This document shows positions 1-7,585 of a DNA stretch of 64,000 nt, piece by piece (positions within the stretch are counted from its first letter, which is position 1; every line of letters begins with the position of its first letter). The position numbers and the translations under genes were made by a program. The notes beneath the pieces were generated by a model that searched no databases, was not told the DNA's origin, and was given only the letters and a program-made list of their open reading frames with translations. The DNA comes from Bog-756 sp963813525 (GTDB lineage: Bacteria; Actinomycetota; Acidimicrobiia; Acidimicrobiales; RAAP-2). Location of the stretch: contig CAWEZI010000005.1 of NCBI GenBank assembly GCA_963813525.1, positions 1,612,001-1,676,000 of the forward strand. The letters run 5' to 3'.

Positions 1-535
1 GAAGGGCACCGGATGCCTGCGCCGCCACCAGGGTTCGGCTCCCGTTTGAGTAGGCATTGACGACGGAGCGACCCCCCGTGGTCATCCCGTAGGCGCCGTC
101 ACCGACGCCGGAGATGCTCGGCATAGCAGGAGCCCCCGGGGCATGGGCGACTTGCCCGGCGAAGACGGACGTCGATTGGTGCGCAAATATGGTGACGCCC
201 GCATTACCGGAGCTACTCGTGTACTCGCAGACGATGCCGCCACCTGCCGTACGAGTTGTGATCGGTCCACTGTAGGAACCTCCGAGCGCGGTATTGGCTT
301 GAGCCAGGGTCGGGCAGGTTGAAACGCTCGTCGTGGCGACGGTGCTCGGGACGGCCGCCGTGGTTGGGACAGCCGCAGTGGTTGGGACGGCAGCCGTGGT
401 CGTGCTCCCTGGTGGCGCGGTTGTCTTCGAGGAAGTGGCCGTCGTGCTGGTAGCGGGTGTGCTGCTTCCAGAACTGCAACCCGCCAGAGCCAACCCGACT
501 GCTAGGACACCGCCAATCCACCAGGCACTTTTCAC
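1..535 (-). CDS. Secreted lipoprotein of unknown function, 3' end cut by window edge
   Basis: Seen: reading from a GTG at 535 (AAGG seven bases upstream) the frame stays open to base 1. The first 20 residues form a lipoprotein signal: basic start, hydrophobic core and lipobox LALAGC with the lipidated Cys at residue 20. A Ser/Thr/Ala/Pro linker follows, including three copies of TTAAVP, then a folded segment beginning around residue 66 that contains two Cys and Gly-rich turns (ISGVGDGAYG). Inference: a membrane-anchored extracytoplasmic protein of about 20 kDa or more. The globular part resembles small DUF3558-type actinobacterial lipoproteins in style, but I cannot assign a family. A TTG further upstream in frame is a possible alternative start; the GTG gives the better signal peptide. 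Confidence 0.75.
   Translation of the reverse strand, partial: MKSAWWIGGVLAVGLALAGCSSGSSTPATSTTATSSKTTAPPGSTTTAAVPTTAAVPTTAAVPSTVATTSVSTCPTLAQANTALGGSYSGPITTRTAGGGIVCEYTSSSGNAGVTIFAHQSTSVFAGQVAHAPGAPAMPSISGVGDGAYGMTTGGRSVVNAYSNGSRTLVAAQASGAL
348..401. repeat. Three 18-bp in-frame repeats (TTAAVP) in lipoprotein linker
   Basis: Three consecutive 18-bp units with a few third-position changes encode TTAAVP on the minus strand, in the linker just after the lipid anchor. They would lengthen a flexible spacer between membrane and folded domain. Confidence 0.8.
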
Positions 536-754
536 CGTGCCGACCTTACGGCCAAGTCCGAAGGCACACAAGTGGGCGGCCCCGCCACACGTGGGACGCC
601 CGAGGACCGCGCCAGTACCCACTCGGGCGTGGCCTCGGGCCGGGCTTTGGTGTCGGGTCATGCCGGGATATTCGCCGGCACATCAGCAGATACCGTTTAG
701 CGACAGATGTGCATCAGCACAAACGGTGAACGGAGAAACTCAGAAAGGTCACGG

Positions 755-1180
755 GTGGCTGACGACCCCATTGCCTTCACAGTTGAGCAGGCCATGTCTG
801 CCCCACCGGCTGCCATTTTTCGAGCGTGGACCGAACAATTCGATACCTGGTTCGCGGCCCCGGGAGCGATCCGAATGGAAGCGGTGGTGGGCGAGCCCTA
901 CTGGTTCGAGACCATCCATGCGGGGGAACGGCACCCACACTACGGACGCTTCCTCGTCGTGGAGCCGGACCTGCTCATCGAGCAGACCTGGGTGACGGGT
1001 AAGGACGGGACCGAGGGTGCGGAGACGGTGGTGAGGATCGAACTCCTGGCGCACGAATCAGGGACCCGTCTTCGCCTCACCCACAGCGGATTCGCCGATG
1101 AGGAGTCGGCGAGGAACCACCGCGACTCGTGGCCGCGCATCCTGAATCACCTCGACGAGACGCTCACCGCCTCCCGCTGA
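755..1180 (+). CDS. SRPBCC (AHSA1/START-like) domain protein
   Basis: A 141-residue protein matching the AHSA1-like SRPBCC fold: an N-terminal strand (FTVEQAMSAPPAAIFRAWT), a middle W-rich segment (YWFETIHAGERHPHYGRF), an EQTWV strand, and the closing helix starting NHRDSWPRILNHLDE. Members bind small hydrophobic ligands or act as accessory proteins; the substrate is not predictable. The start is set at GTG 755 because AGAAAGG lies at 742-748 and the SRPBCC domain begins right after it. An ATG at 707 in frame adds 16 residues with no family likeness. It lies divergent from the lipoprotein and convergent with the DUF664 gene. Confidence 0.8.
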   Translation: MADDPIAFTVEQAMSAPPAAIFRAWTEQFDTWFAAPGAIRMEAVVGEPYWFETIHAGERHPHYGRFLVVEPDLLIEQTWVTGKDGTEGAETVVRIELLAHESGTRLRLTHSGFADEESARNHRDSWPRILNHLDETLTASR

Positions 1181-1221
1181 CTCTTCGTTCGGCACTGTCG
1201 GTCGATGACGGGGTGGTCCCG

Positions 1222-1731
1222 TCACTCCCCTACGGAACCGCCCGCCAGCTCGCTCACGATGTCGAGGTGACCGAGGTGGCGGGCGTACTCCTGGATGAGA
1301 TGAAGGAGGATGCGCTCGAGGGTCGGCGGCTCGGCGCCGTCCCAGCGCGGGCCGGGTCTGCCGACCTGGTCGAGCGGTGCATTCTCCACGATGTCCCGCG
1401 ATCGCTGTCCCTGTCGGCGCAGTCCCTCGACCAGCTCTGCACGTGATTCCGATTCGGGGACGAACCACTGATCGTCTCGGGTGTCATCCCACGGATTCTC
1501 CACCGACCGCCCTTCGAAGCCCCATTCCAGCCATCGCATCTCGACGAAGGTCAGGTGTCTCGCCAGTTCGAGGGGCGTCCATCCGGACGCCAGCCTGCTT
1601 CGGCGGAGCTCGGGTTCGGGGAGTTGCCCGATCCGCTCGATGACCCGTGACCGGAAGTAGTCGAGATACCGAACGAGGACCTCAGCCCGCGAATCGGCGG
1701 GAAGGGTCGGCTCGGGGAAGGGTTGCGTCAT
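1222..1731 (-). CDS. DinB-like DUF664 family protein
   Basis: 169 residues with the four-helix DinB/DUF664 pattern. An N-terminal helix ends in the SGWTPLELARHL segment with a conserved His (about residue 59). The C-terminal helix has the paired metal-type histidines in HLIQEYARHLGHLD. Family knowledge: these actinobacterial proteins are putative metal-dependent thiol transferases (mycothiol or bacillithiol S-transferase relatives) involved in detoxification. The exact substrate is unknown. It is probably co-directional with, and downstream of, the nitronate monooxygenase (15 bp gap), so both could serve detoxification; that link is inference. Confidence 0.8.
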   Translation of the reverse strand: MTQPFPEPTLPADSRAEVLVRYLDYFRSRVIERIGQLPEPELRRSRLASGWTPLELARHLTFVEMRWLEWGFEGRSVENPWDDTRDDQWFVPESESRAELVEGLRRQGQRSRDIVENAPLDQVGRPGPRWDGAEPPTLERILLHLIQEYARHLGHLDIVSELAGGSVGE

Positions 1732-1745
1732 GCGTCGAGAATGCC

Positions 1746-2765
1746 TCAGGCCACCGTGGTCGCCTCGGCGGCTATGCGACGGACAATGGCGCCGGCCGGC
1801 TCACTGGTCACGTGGGTCCATCCTGTGCCGGCCCACAGGTTAGGCACGCTGGCGTCGCCCATCCGGGTGGCGGCAATGCGGATCGGGCGGGTGAGATGAT
1901 GAACCTCGGGGTAGGCACGGGGGGCCTGTTGGTGGTGGGCGACGGCGAACTCGTTGGCCAACCCGCGCCCGAATCGACCGCTGTAAGCACGTGTCACGAT
2001 GGTGTCGGGGTAGAGCCCCTCCAGAAGAGCCCGGCGGTGGGTAGGCGAAGTTCCCGCTTCCGTGCTGCACAGGAAGGCCGTGCCCAACTGGACCGCCAGT
2101 GCCCCGACGTCGAGCGCCGCCGCCACCTCCTGCCCGGTCATGATGCCACCGCCCCCGATCAGCGGTAGGTCGGTGCACTCTCTGATCTCCGCCAGGAGGG
2201 ACAGGAGGGGACGGTGGTTGGCCTCCAGATCGGTGAACCCGCCCTGGTGGCCACCGGCCTCGGTTCCCTGCACGGCAAGAGCATCAGCTCCGGCCCCCGC
2301 GGCCTGGTGGGCGTCGGCCACGGTGGTGACTGTCACCGCCACCTGGCAATCGGCCCGGTGCATCCGGTCGACCACCGACGGGGTGGGACAGCCGAAGGTG
2401 AAGCTGACCATGGCCACACCGGCTGACGCGACGACGTCCAACTTGGCGTCAAAGCCATCGTCGTCCCAGCCAGGATCACCGAGCGCCACACCCAGGCGGT
2501 CCGCCTCGGGTTGGAGTGTCGACCCATAGCGGGCCACTTCTCCCGCATCGCCAGGCGCCGAAGGCACGAATAGGTTGATGCCGAACGGCCCATCGGTCAG
2601 CGTCCGGGTGGTTGCCGTCACCTGGCGAAGTTCGTCGACGGTCAGGTACCCCGCAGCGATGAAGCCGAAGCCGCCCGCCTTGATGACAGCGGCCGTCAGT
2701 GCGGGAGTCGACGGCCCCCCGGCCATGGGAGCCTGGATGATGGGTACCTCACCGAGTCGAAGCAT
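1746..2765 (-). CDS. Nitronate monooxygenase / 2-nitropropane dioxygenase family FMN enzyme
   Basis: 339 residues, the usual length. TIM-barrel FMN motifs are visible in order: PIIQAPMAGG at the N terminus, GGFGFIAAGY (31-40), SFTFGCP (121-127), the GTEAGGHQGG loop (167-176) with the family histidine, LIGGGGI (202-208) and ALAVQLGTAFLC (222-233). The enzyme oxidises alkyl nitronates such as propionate-3-nitronate to aldehyde or keto acid plus nitrite. Some relatives are enoyl reductases, so the substrate is not certain. ATG start. The divergent neighbour is a GNAT acetyltransferase. Confidence 0.88.
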   Translation of the reverse strand: MLRLGEVPIIQAPMAGGPSTPALTAAVIKAGGFGFIAAGYLTVDELRQVTATTRTLTDGPFGINLFVPSAPGDAGEVARYGSTLQPEADRLGVALGDPGWDDDGFDAKLDVVASAGVAMVSFTFGCPTPSVVDRMHRADCQVAVTVTTVADAHQAAGAGADALAVQGTEAGGHQGGFTDLEANHRPLLSLLAEIRECTDLPLIGGGGIMTGQEVAAALDVGALAVQLGTAFLCSTEAGTSPTHRRALLEGLYPDTIVTRAYSGRFGRGLANEFAVAHHQQAPRAYPEVHHLTRPIRIAATRMGDASVPNLWAGTGWTHVTSEPAGAIVRRIAAEATTVA

Positions 2766-2916
2766 GTCCTCTGTTCATGACCGGTGAACTCGCTTCCGGA
2801 ACACCGTGGACGACATTCTCCCATCGGCACCGGGTGCCGATCCATCGGCGGGTCGGAGACCGCCGATCCGAGCGTTTGGGGACAGTGGGGGAGGGCTGAT
2901 CTGGCAGACTTGCTCG

Positions 2917-3384
2917 GTGATCTTCAGGCTCGCCCGCCGGGCGGAAGCACCGTCTTTGAGCGATCTGGCACTGCGCTCCAAGAGACATTGGGGATACGAC
3001 GATGACTTCATGAACCGTTGTCGCCCACAGCTCATGGTGGACCCCGACCAGATCACTTGCGGCCGGGTCACCCTGGTCGAAGACGAGGCGGACGGCCCCG
3101 TCATGGGCTTCTATGCCTTGGCCGGTTCGAGCGATGATGATGCCGAGATTTCGATGCTCTTCGTCGATCCTCCGTGGATTGGCACAGGTCTCGGCGCACA
3201 ACTGGTCAAGCATGCCTCCCTGACGGCCCGTCACCTGGGTTGGTCAGCCGTACGGATCGAAGCGGACCCGTTCGCAGCCCCCTTCTACGAGCACATGGGA
3301 GCGGTACGGATCGGCGTCGTACGGTCAGAGTTGATTGCCGGCAGGACGCTGCCCTTGCTCCGTATGCCGCTCGGCTCACGATGA
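2917..3384 (+). CDS. GNAT family N-acetyltransferase (1 of 3)
   Basis: 155 residues from GTG 2917. The N terminus FRLARRAEAPSLSDLALRSK followed by HWGYD is characteristic of a GNAT subfamily, so the in-frame ATG at 2806, which adds 37 non-conserved residues, is not preferred. The acetyl-CoA binding region is SMLFVDPPWIGTGLGAQLV (motif A, Q/R-x-x-G-x-G replaced by WIGTGLG), followed by APFYEHMGAVRIG (motif B). The acceptor is unknown. First of three GNAT genes within 1.4 kb, two on plus and one between them on minus. Confidence 0.78.
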   Translation: MIFRLARRAEAPSLSDLALRSKRHWGYDDDFMNRCRPQLMVDPDQITCGRVTLVEDEADGPVMGFYALAGSSDDDAEISMLFVDPPWIGTGLGAQLVKHASLTARHLGWSAVRIEADPFAAPFYEHMGAVRIGVVRSELIAGRTLPLLRMPLGSR

Positions 3385-3393
3385 CATCTTCGG

Positions 3394-3810
3394 TCAGCGG
3401 TTCTCCTCGTTGTCGAGCCAGCTCCCCACGACCAGTGACATGAACGCAGGCTGATCTCGGAATCCGAGCCCCGTGTAGAAGGGGTGGGCGTCGTCGGTCT
3501 GCAGCCCGATGTGCTGGCCGGGAACCAGTGCGGCGAGGAACAGCACCATCTGGGTGGCGATACCCTGTCGGCGGTAGGCCGATGCCGTCCAGACGTCGAG
3601 TAGGTAGGCGTTGCACACCCCGTCCGAAAGCAGCCTCGCCATGCCGACCACGTGATCGTCGTCGCGGGCGAACACGACATGTTGAGACCGCTCAAAGGAT
3701 CTGCGCAGGGCGGCGGGCGAGCGCCCGTTGTCGAAGTCGTCGGCGGCCAGGTCAGACTTTGCTCTATCCCAGTCGACGTCTGCCAAAGAGCTGTCAATCG
3801 AAATCGGCAT
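3394..3810 (-). CDS. GNAT family N-acetyltransferase (2 of 3)
   Basis: 138 residues from the ATG at 3810 (MPISIDSSLADVDWDRAK). An in-frame start at 3882 would add 24 residues and overlap the divergent GNAT gene, so it is less likely. Motif A is YLLDVWTASAYRRQGIATQM, with the RRQGIA pyrophosphate-binding loop; HPFYTGLGFRDQP is the usual end segment. Substrate unknown. It ends 9 bp from the stop of the first GNAT gene (convergent) and its start is 57 bp from the third (divergent). Confidence 0.78.
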   Translation of the reverse strand: MPISIDSSLADVDWDRAKSDLAADDFDNGRSPAALRRSFERSQHVVFARDDDHVVGMARLLSDGVCNAYLLDVWTASAYRRQGIATQMVLFLAALVPGQHIGLQTDDAHPFYTGLGFRDQPAFMSLVVGSWLDNEENR

Positions 3811-3866
3811 GGCACAAGGATGCCCCATCCGGATGAGCATCCGAACCGGGCTGCGATACTGCACCG

Positions 3867-4331
3867 GTGAATCGAGTGACAATCCGGCCGGCCGAGCCCT
3901 CGGATATCCCGAGGATGGTCGAGCTGCTGCAACATGGTGCGTTATTCGAGGGGAAGGAGGACCTTTCCGACAGCGGCCCCTACCTGGCGGCGCTGGCCGA
4001 AATCCAAACGGTGTCGGGGAATCACCTGGTGGTGGCCGAGGTGGACGACGAGGTCGTGGGTATGTGCCAAGTAATCATCTTCCGCCACTTTCAGCGTGGC
4101 GGGGGCCTGTGCGCCGAGGTCGAGTCCATGCATGTACATCCCAACTTTCGCTCCCACGGGATAGGCGAGCGCTTGGCCACCTTCGCCGTCGACATGGCGC
4201 GCCATGCCGGTTGCTACCGGATCCAGTTGACGTCCGATCTCCGACGGTCGGACGCCCACCGGTTCTACCAGCGCCTCGACTTCGAGCCCAGTCACATCGG
4301 CTTCAAGCGAACGTTGAGCACGGGTGACTGA
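3867..4331 (+). CDS. GNAT family N-acetyltransferase (3 of 3)
   Basis: 154 residues with a GTG start. Complete GNAT layout: TIRPAEPSDIPRMVELL at the N terminus, VVAEVDDEVVGMCQVIIF strand pair, then VESMHVHPNFRSHGIGERLA with the RSHGIG acetyl-CoA loop, and DAHRFYQRLDFEPSHIGFKR at the end. This pattern is close to aminoglycoside/small-amine type GNATs, but the acceptor cannot be named. No strong Shine-Dalgarno is visible, so it may be leaderless. Confidence 0.82.
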   Translation: MNRVTIRPAEPSDIPRMVELLQHGALFEGKEDLSDSGPYLAALAEIQTVSGNHLVVAEVDDEVVGMCQVIIFRHFQRGGGLCAEVESMHVHPNFRSHGIGERLATFAVDMARHAGCYRIQLTSDLRRSDAHRFYQRLDFEPSHIGFKRTLSTGD

Positions 4332-4421
4332 GCTTCAGGCACCGGTGCGTGCCGCCCGAGATCAGTGCGACTTCCTACCTTAATGAGCTCTGCGTGAGCG
4401 GTCGGTACTTCCTCCGGGAGG

Positions 4422-5120
4422 TCAGCGGTCGGCGCTGGGGAGATCCTGGGCGAACTCGATGAACGGTGCAGGGGGGAGGTACTCCGGAGGGATGTCCTCC
4501 GGACGCTGGTAGAAGTCGACATCGAAGACGTTGGAGACGCCGGGTTCCTCGACGGTGCCGCTCAGCCCTGCCTCGGTGCTGTCGAGGAAGGCCTGTTTCC
4601 CACTAATGGCACCGGAGGCCAACGACTGGAAGGTCTCCTTGGTGACCCGGGCGGTCAAGCTGTAGACGCACCCGTCCCTCGTCTGACCGACCCGGTGACC
4701 GATCATGCAGTGCCTCTTACCGTCATCGATGGCGTAAACAGCATCATCGCCGCTGCCTACAGCGCTCCGGATGCGATCGGGGTGCCCGAAAAGGTGCATC
4801 CATTGTTCGTGGCGCCGGTCCTTCATGGCCCAGAGGGGGCTCGGAGGGATGAGCCCTTCCGGCTCGTCCTCCTCGAGCGGTGTGGCGTCGACAGGAGCTG
4901 TCACCGGGAACGTCGAAGCCGCGCTCTCCGGAGTGAAATGGAGCTGTCCGTCGTCCCGCGACTGGATCTGGCCGGTATCTTGCGAATCTTCACCCTCAGC
5001 CACTGCTGGCTCTCCTCTCGTCAGGAGGGCGCATGTCCGCGCCACCTGGTCGGTAGTCCCATGGTGCCACGCTTTCGGCCACTGCGGCTCCCCGCCTCCC
5101 GACTCCCCTCTGGCAGTCAT
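4422..5120 (-). CDS. Hypothetical protein, acidic Pro-rich N-terminal half
   Basis: About 232 residues from ATG 5120 (MTARGESGGG). A longer in-frame start at 5234 would run 65 bp into the TetR gene and is not preferred. Residues 1-95 are polar, acidic and probably disordered (EGEDSQDTGQ, LEEDEPEGLIPPSP). The second half looks folded: WAMKDRRHEQWMHLFGHPDR, then DDAVYAIDDGKRHCMIGHRV and GCVYSLTARVTKETFQSLA, ending in a Pro-rich tail. No signal peptide or membrane segment. I do not recognise the family. It follows the TetR-family gene on the same strand after 49 bp and could be its partner. Confidence 0.6.
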   Translation of the reverse strand: MTARGESGGGEPQWPKAWHHGTTDQVARTCALLTRGEPAVAEGEDSQDTGQIQSRDDGQLHFTPESAASTFPVTAPVDATPLEEDEPEGLIPPSPLWAMKDRRHEQWMHLFGHPDRIRSAVGSGDDAVYAIDDGKRHCMIGHRVGQTRDGCVYSLTARVTKETFQSLASGAISGKQAFLDSTEAGLSGTVEEPGVSNVFDVDFYQRPEDIPPEYLPPAPFIEFAQDLPSADR

Positions 5121-5169
5121 CGGCGTCCAATCGCTCGAGCTCCCGGGTCCGCGACCGGGGCCCCGCGGG

Positions 5170-5937
5170 CTAGTCGTTCCCCTTCCAGTCGGGGTCGAGC
5201 TCGAAGAATTGAGTGACCAGAGCCTCGAAACCAATGGCGAACAAGGTCCACTCCTGAAGTTCGCCTTGCTGGCCGGTGGGGAGGAGGATCCCGTCCATAT
5301 GGGCGTTGTCGAAACGGTCCCTGAGGCCGCAGCCCTGCCCCAACGAGTCGGCGGCGATGGTGAATTGACGGAGGGTGAGCGGCTCGCGCAGTCGAAAGCC
5401 GAGGTAGCTGGTCATGGCCCGGTAGACCTCCTCGATTCGCTCGTTGAAAGAGTCATACCCGGCCACCACCGCCCGCTCGATCCTCTCTCGATAGTCCCGA
5501 GGCTCGCTGGAAGAGGCCACCAGTCCCCATGCGCCGATCCACACCGACCAATTGGTCGCTTCGCGCATGACCTGCAGATTGGCGGCCCCACCGAGCCGAC
5601 AGAGCTCGCGCATGGTTCGCTGTCGCGCCCCGGGCGATGACAGATCCATCTCTTCCAGGACCCCGCCTACGGCCCGCAGTGTGCGATCGACCTCGTTGTC
5701 GTTCTCCTCCAGAGCCACGGCCACCAGCACATCCGCTCGAAAGTCGGCCTGGTCCCTCCACACCCTCCCGATGACCGACCCGTTGGTGAGTCGGACGCCG
5801 CGGCTCTCGTTCAGTCGTTCGAATACCGTCTTGAAGGTCAGTGCGGACAGCCCCTCGTCCTTGAGGACGGAGCAGCCCACTTCGAGGAGCATGTCTCTCA
5901 GCTCGGCGCGGCTCCGCCGCGACTGCTTGGGTATCAC
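5170..5937 (-). CDS. TetR-like transcriptional regulator
   Basis: 255 residues from GTG 5937, chosen because a GGGGGGGAAG stretch lies just upstream; the ATG at 5982 is the alternative. The N terminus has the TetR helix-turn-helix layout: SRAELRDMLLEVGCSVLKDEG, then LSALTFKTVFERLNE and SVIGRVWRDQADFRADVL. The ligand-binding part is long and Arg/Glu-rich. Its targets are unknown. The divergent gene is MmcQ/YjbR-like and the same-strand downstream gene is an unknown protein. Confidence 0.72.
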   Translation of the reverse strand: MIPKQSRRSRAELRDMLLEVGCSVLKDEGLSALTFKTVFERLNESRGVRLTNGSVIGRVWRDQADFRADVLVAVALEENDNEVDRTLRAVGGVLEEMDLSSPGARQRTMRELCRLGGAANLQVMREATNWSVWIGAWGLVASSSEPRDYRERIERAVVAGYDSFNERIEEVYRAMTSYLGFRLREPLTLRQFTIAADSLGQGCGLRDRFDNAHMDGILLPTGQQGELQEWTLFAIGFEALVTQFFELDPDWKGND

Positions 5938-6060
5938 AACTTCCCCCCCCGATGGAACCTTCGTCGACAATGGCCTGCGCATCTTCGACGACGTCGCATG
6001 TCGACTTCAACTCCGGCGCCCGTCTTGGGCCAATGGGAGCTGCGCCTCTACTCTAGGGCG

Positions 6061-6432
6061 ATGGCCGGAATGAGTCTCGAGCAGCGGGTGCGCCGGGTCT
6101 GTTTGGCCCTGCCGGAGGCGACCGAAAGAGTCAGCCACGGGGCCCCGGCCTTCTATGTCGGCAAGCAATTCGTCATGCTGTGGCCGGACGGACACCACGA
6201 CCGCCTGGTTCCTCACCTGTGGTGCGCCGCGCTGCCCGGTGTCCAGCAGGAGTTCGTGGCCCGTGAGGCCGAGCGTTTCTTTCGCCCACCCTACGTGGGC
6301 GGGCGGGGGTGGCTGGGGGTGCGTCTCGACGGCCGGGTGGTGTGGGACGAGGTGGAGATGCTGTGCGAAGAGGCCTACCGGGTGGTCGCCCCTCGCCGAC
6401 TGCTGACGGTGCTCGACGACCACCGTCGGTGA
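6061..6432 (+). CDS. MmcQ/YjbR family protein
   Basis: 123 residues from ATG 6061; an upstream in-frame ATG at 5998 adds 21 residues outside the family. The fold signature is plain: RRVCLALPEATERVSHGAPAF, FYVGKQFVMLW, then FFRPPYVGGRGWLGVRLDG and VVWDEVEMLCEEAYRVVAP. MmcQ/YjbR proteins have a double-wing DNA-binding-like fold of uncertain role. It is convergent with the ABC transporter operon, separated by a hairpin at 6538. Confidence 0.85.
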   Translation: MAGMSLEQRVRRVCLALPEATERVSHGAPAFYVGKQFVMLWPDGHHDRLVPHLWCAALPGVQQEFVAREAERFFRPPYVGGRGWLGVRLDGRVVWDEVEMLCEEAYRVVAPRRLLTVLDDHRR

Positions 6433-6537
6433 CTCCGCTGGTTACCTACTTGTCCTAGCTGAATAATAGGGTTAGGATGTCGTCATCGGACCTGTCGAGC
6501 GGTCGACCGCCATCCCCCTCCGGGTCTGATGCCGTGT

Positions 6538-6559
6538 GCCGGTCCCTGGAGGGACCGGC
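6538..6559. terminator. Hairpin between convergent genes, terminator-like
   Basis: Perfect 9-bp inverted repeat GCCGGTCCC/GGGACCGGC with a 4-base loop (TGGA), between the ends of the plus-strand MmcQ gene and the minus-strand ABC ATPase gene. There is no T-run on either side, so if it is a terminator it is of the GC-rich, U-tract-less actinobacterial type and could serve both strands. Confidence 0.55.
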
Positions 6560-6590
6560 GCGCCCGACGTTCCGGGCGTGAGCTCCACCC

Positions 6591-7580
6591 TCAGACGTCG
6601 GCGTCGGCCGCTTCGGCCACTTCGGCCGTCCGGGAACTGGGGTGCATGGCCCGGAATTGCTGGACGGAGCAGCCGGTCAGGGCAGCGGCGGTCAGGGCCC
6701 GTACGGAGGCGCTCCGGGGCATGTTGAGCATGGGTCCGAGCTCACCGAAGTAGCTGCCGGGGGTGATGATGGTGAGGCGCTCCTCGCTGCCGTCGTCCCG
6801 TTCCCGGTACACCTCGACCTCACCGGACTGCACGATGTAGACGACGTCGCTGGGATCGCCCTGCCGGAACAGGATCTGACCGGCTTCGAGGGTGACGTCG
6901 TGGGGCTCCCGCTGCGCGGCGGTCAGGTGCGGTTGCAACTCGATCACCTTGTCGGCCAGCTGTGTGATCCGCTCGTCGTGGGTGGCGACCACCACCAGCC
7001 GCCCCGGAGCAGCCAGTTCGCGGAGCAGCCGCAGGATTCCTTCCACCTGGATGTAATCGAGATGGGCCGTCGGCTCGTCGGCCAACACCAGAGGGGGATC
7101 CTGGACGAGGGCGCGGGCAATGGCCACACGCTGTTGCTGTCCTCCCGACATCTGGTCGGGCCGATGGTGGGCCCGCTCGTCCAGGCCGACCAGGTCGAGC
7201 AGTTTGGAGGCCCGTTCGCGGGCTTCGGACCGTCCGACCCGGGCCAAGCTCAGAGGAACCATCACGTTGCTTCTTGCGCTGAGGCTGGGGATGAGATTGA
7301 AGGCCTGGAAGACCACGCCGACAGTGTGTCGGCGGTATAAGGAGAGGGCAGGGCCGCGCAGATCGGTGATCGATTCCTGGCGGAAGATGATCGACCCGGA
7401 CGTAGGCCGAAGCAGACCGGCCAGGCACGAAAGGAGGGTGGTCTTGCCGCAGCCTGATGGCCCCAGGAGCACCACGAGCTCACCATCCTCGCTATCAAAG
7501 GTGAGACCGTCCAGGGGGCGGATGTTGTAGCCGCCCGATGCGAACTCGACCGTGAGGTCTCTGACCTGAAGGATGCTCAT
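6591..7580 (-). CDS. ABC transporter ATP-binding protein fused to a cyclic-nucleotide-binding domain
   Basis: 329 residues. Residues 1-220 are a LolD/MacB-type ATPase: Walker A GPSGCGKT (40-47), Q-loop Q92, signature SGGQQQR (145-151), Walker B LVLADEP (164-170), H-loop His 201. Residues 226-315 form a CRP/PKA-type cNMP domain: LEAGQILFRQGDPSD, YIVQSGEVEVYRE, and the phosphate-binding cassette FGELGPMLNMPRSASVRA (278-295), which keeps the Glu and Arg that contact the ribose and phosphate in cAMP-binding proteins. The permease gene lies 5 bp upstream on the same strand. Inference: an exporter or envelope-remodelling ABC system whose ATPase may be gated by cAMP or another cyclic nucleotide. The C-terminal 15 residues are Ala-rich. 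Confidence 0.9.
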   Translation of the reverse strand: MSILQVRDLTVEFASGGYNIRPLDGLTFDSEDGELVVLLGPSGCGKTTLLSCLAGLLRPTSGSIIFRQESITDLRGPALSLYRRHTVGVVFQAFNLIPSLSARSNVMVPLSLARVGRSEARERASKLLDLVGLDERAHHRPDQMSGGQQQRVAIARALVQDPPLVLADEPTAHLDYIQVEGILRLLRELAAPGRLVVVATHDERITQLADKVIELQPHLTAAQREPHDVTLEAGQILFRQGDPSDVVYIVQSGEVEVYRERDDGSEERLTIITPGSYFGELGPMLNMPRSASVRALTAAALTGCSVQQFRAMHPSSRTAEVAEAADADV

Positions 7581-7585
7581 CGCCG

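Noticed and set aside
333..995. Long plus-strand frame across the lipoprotein and SRPBCC genes
   Set aside because: It is antisense to a lipoprotein with a perfect signal peptide and out of frame with the SRPBCC gene; composition is Arg/Pro-rich and without family likeness.
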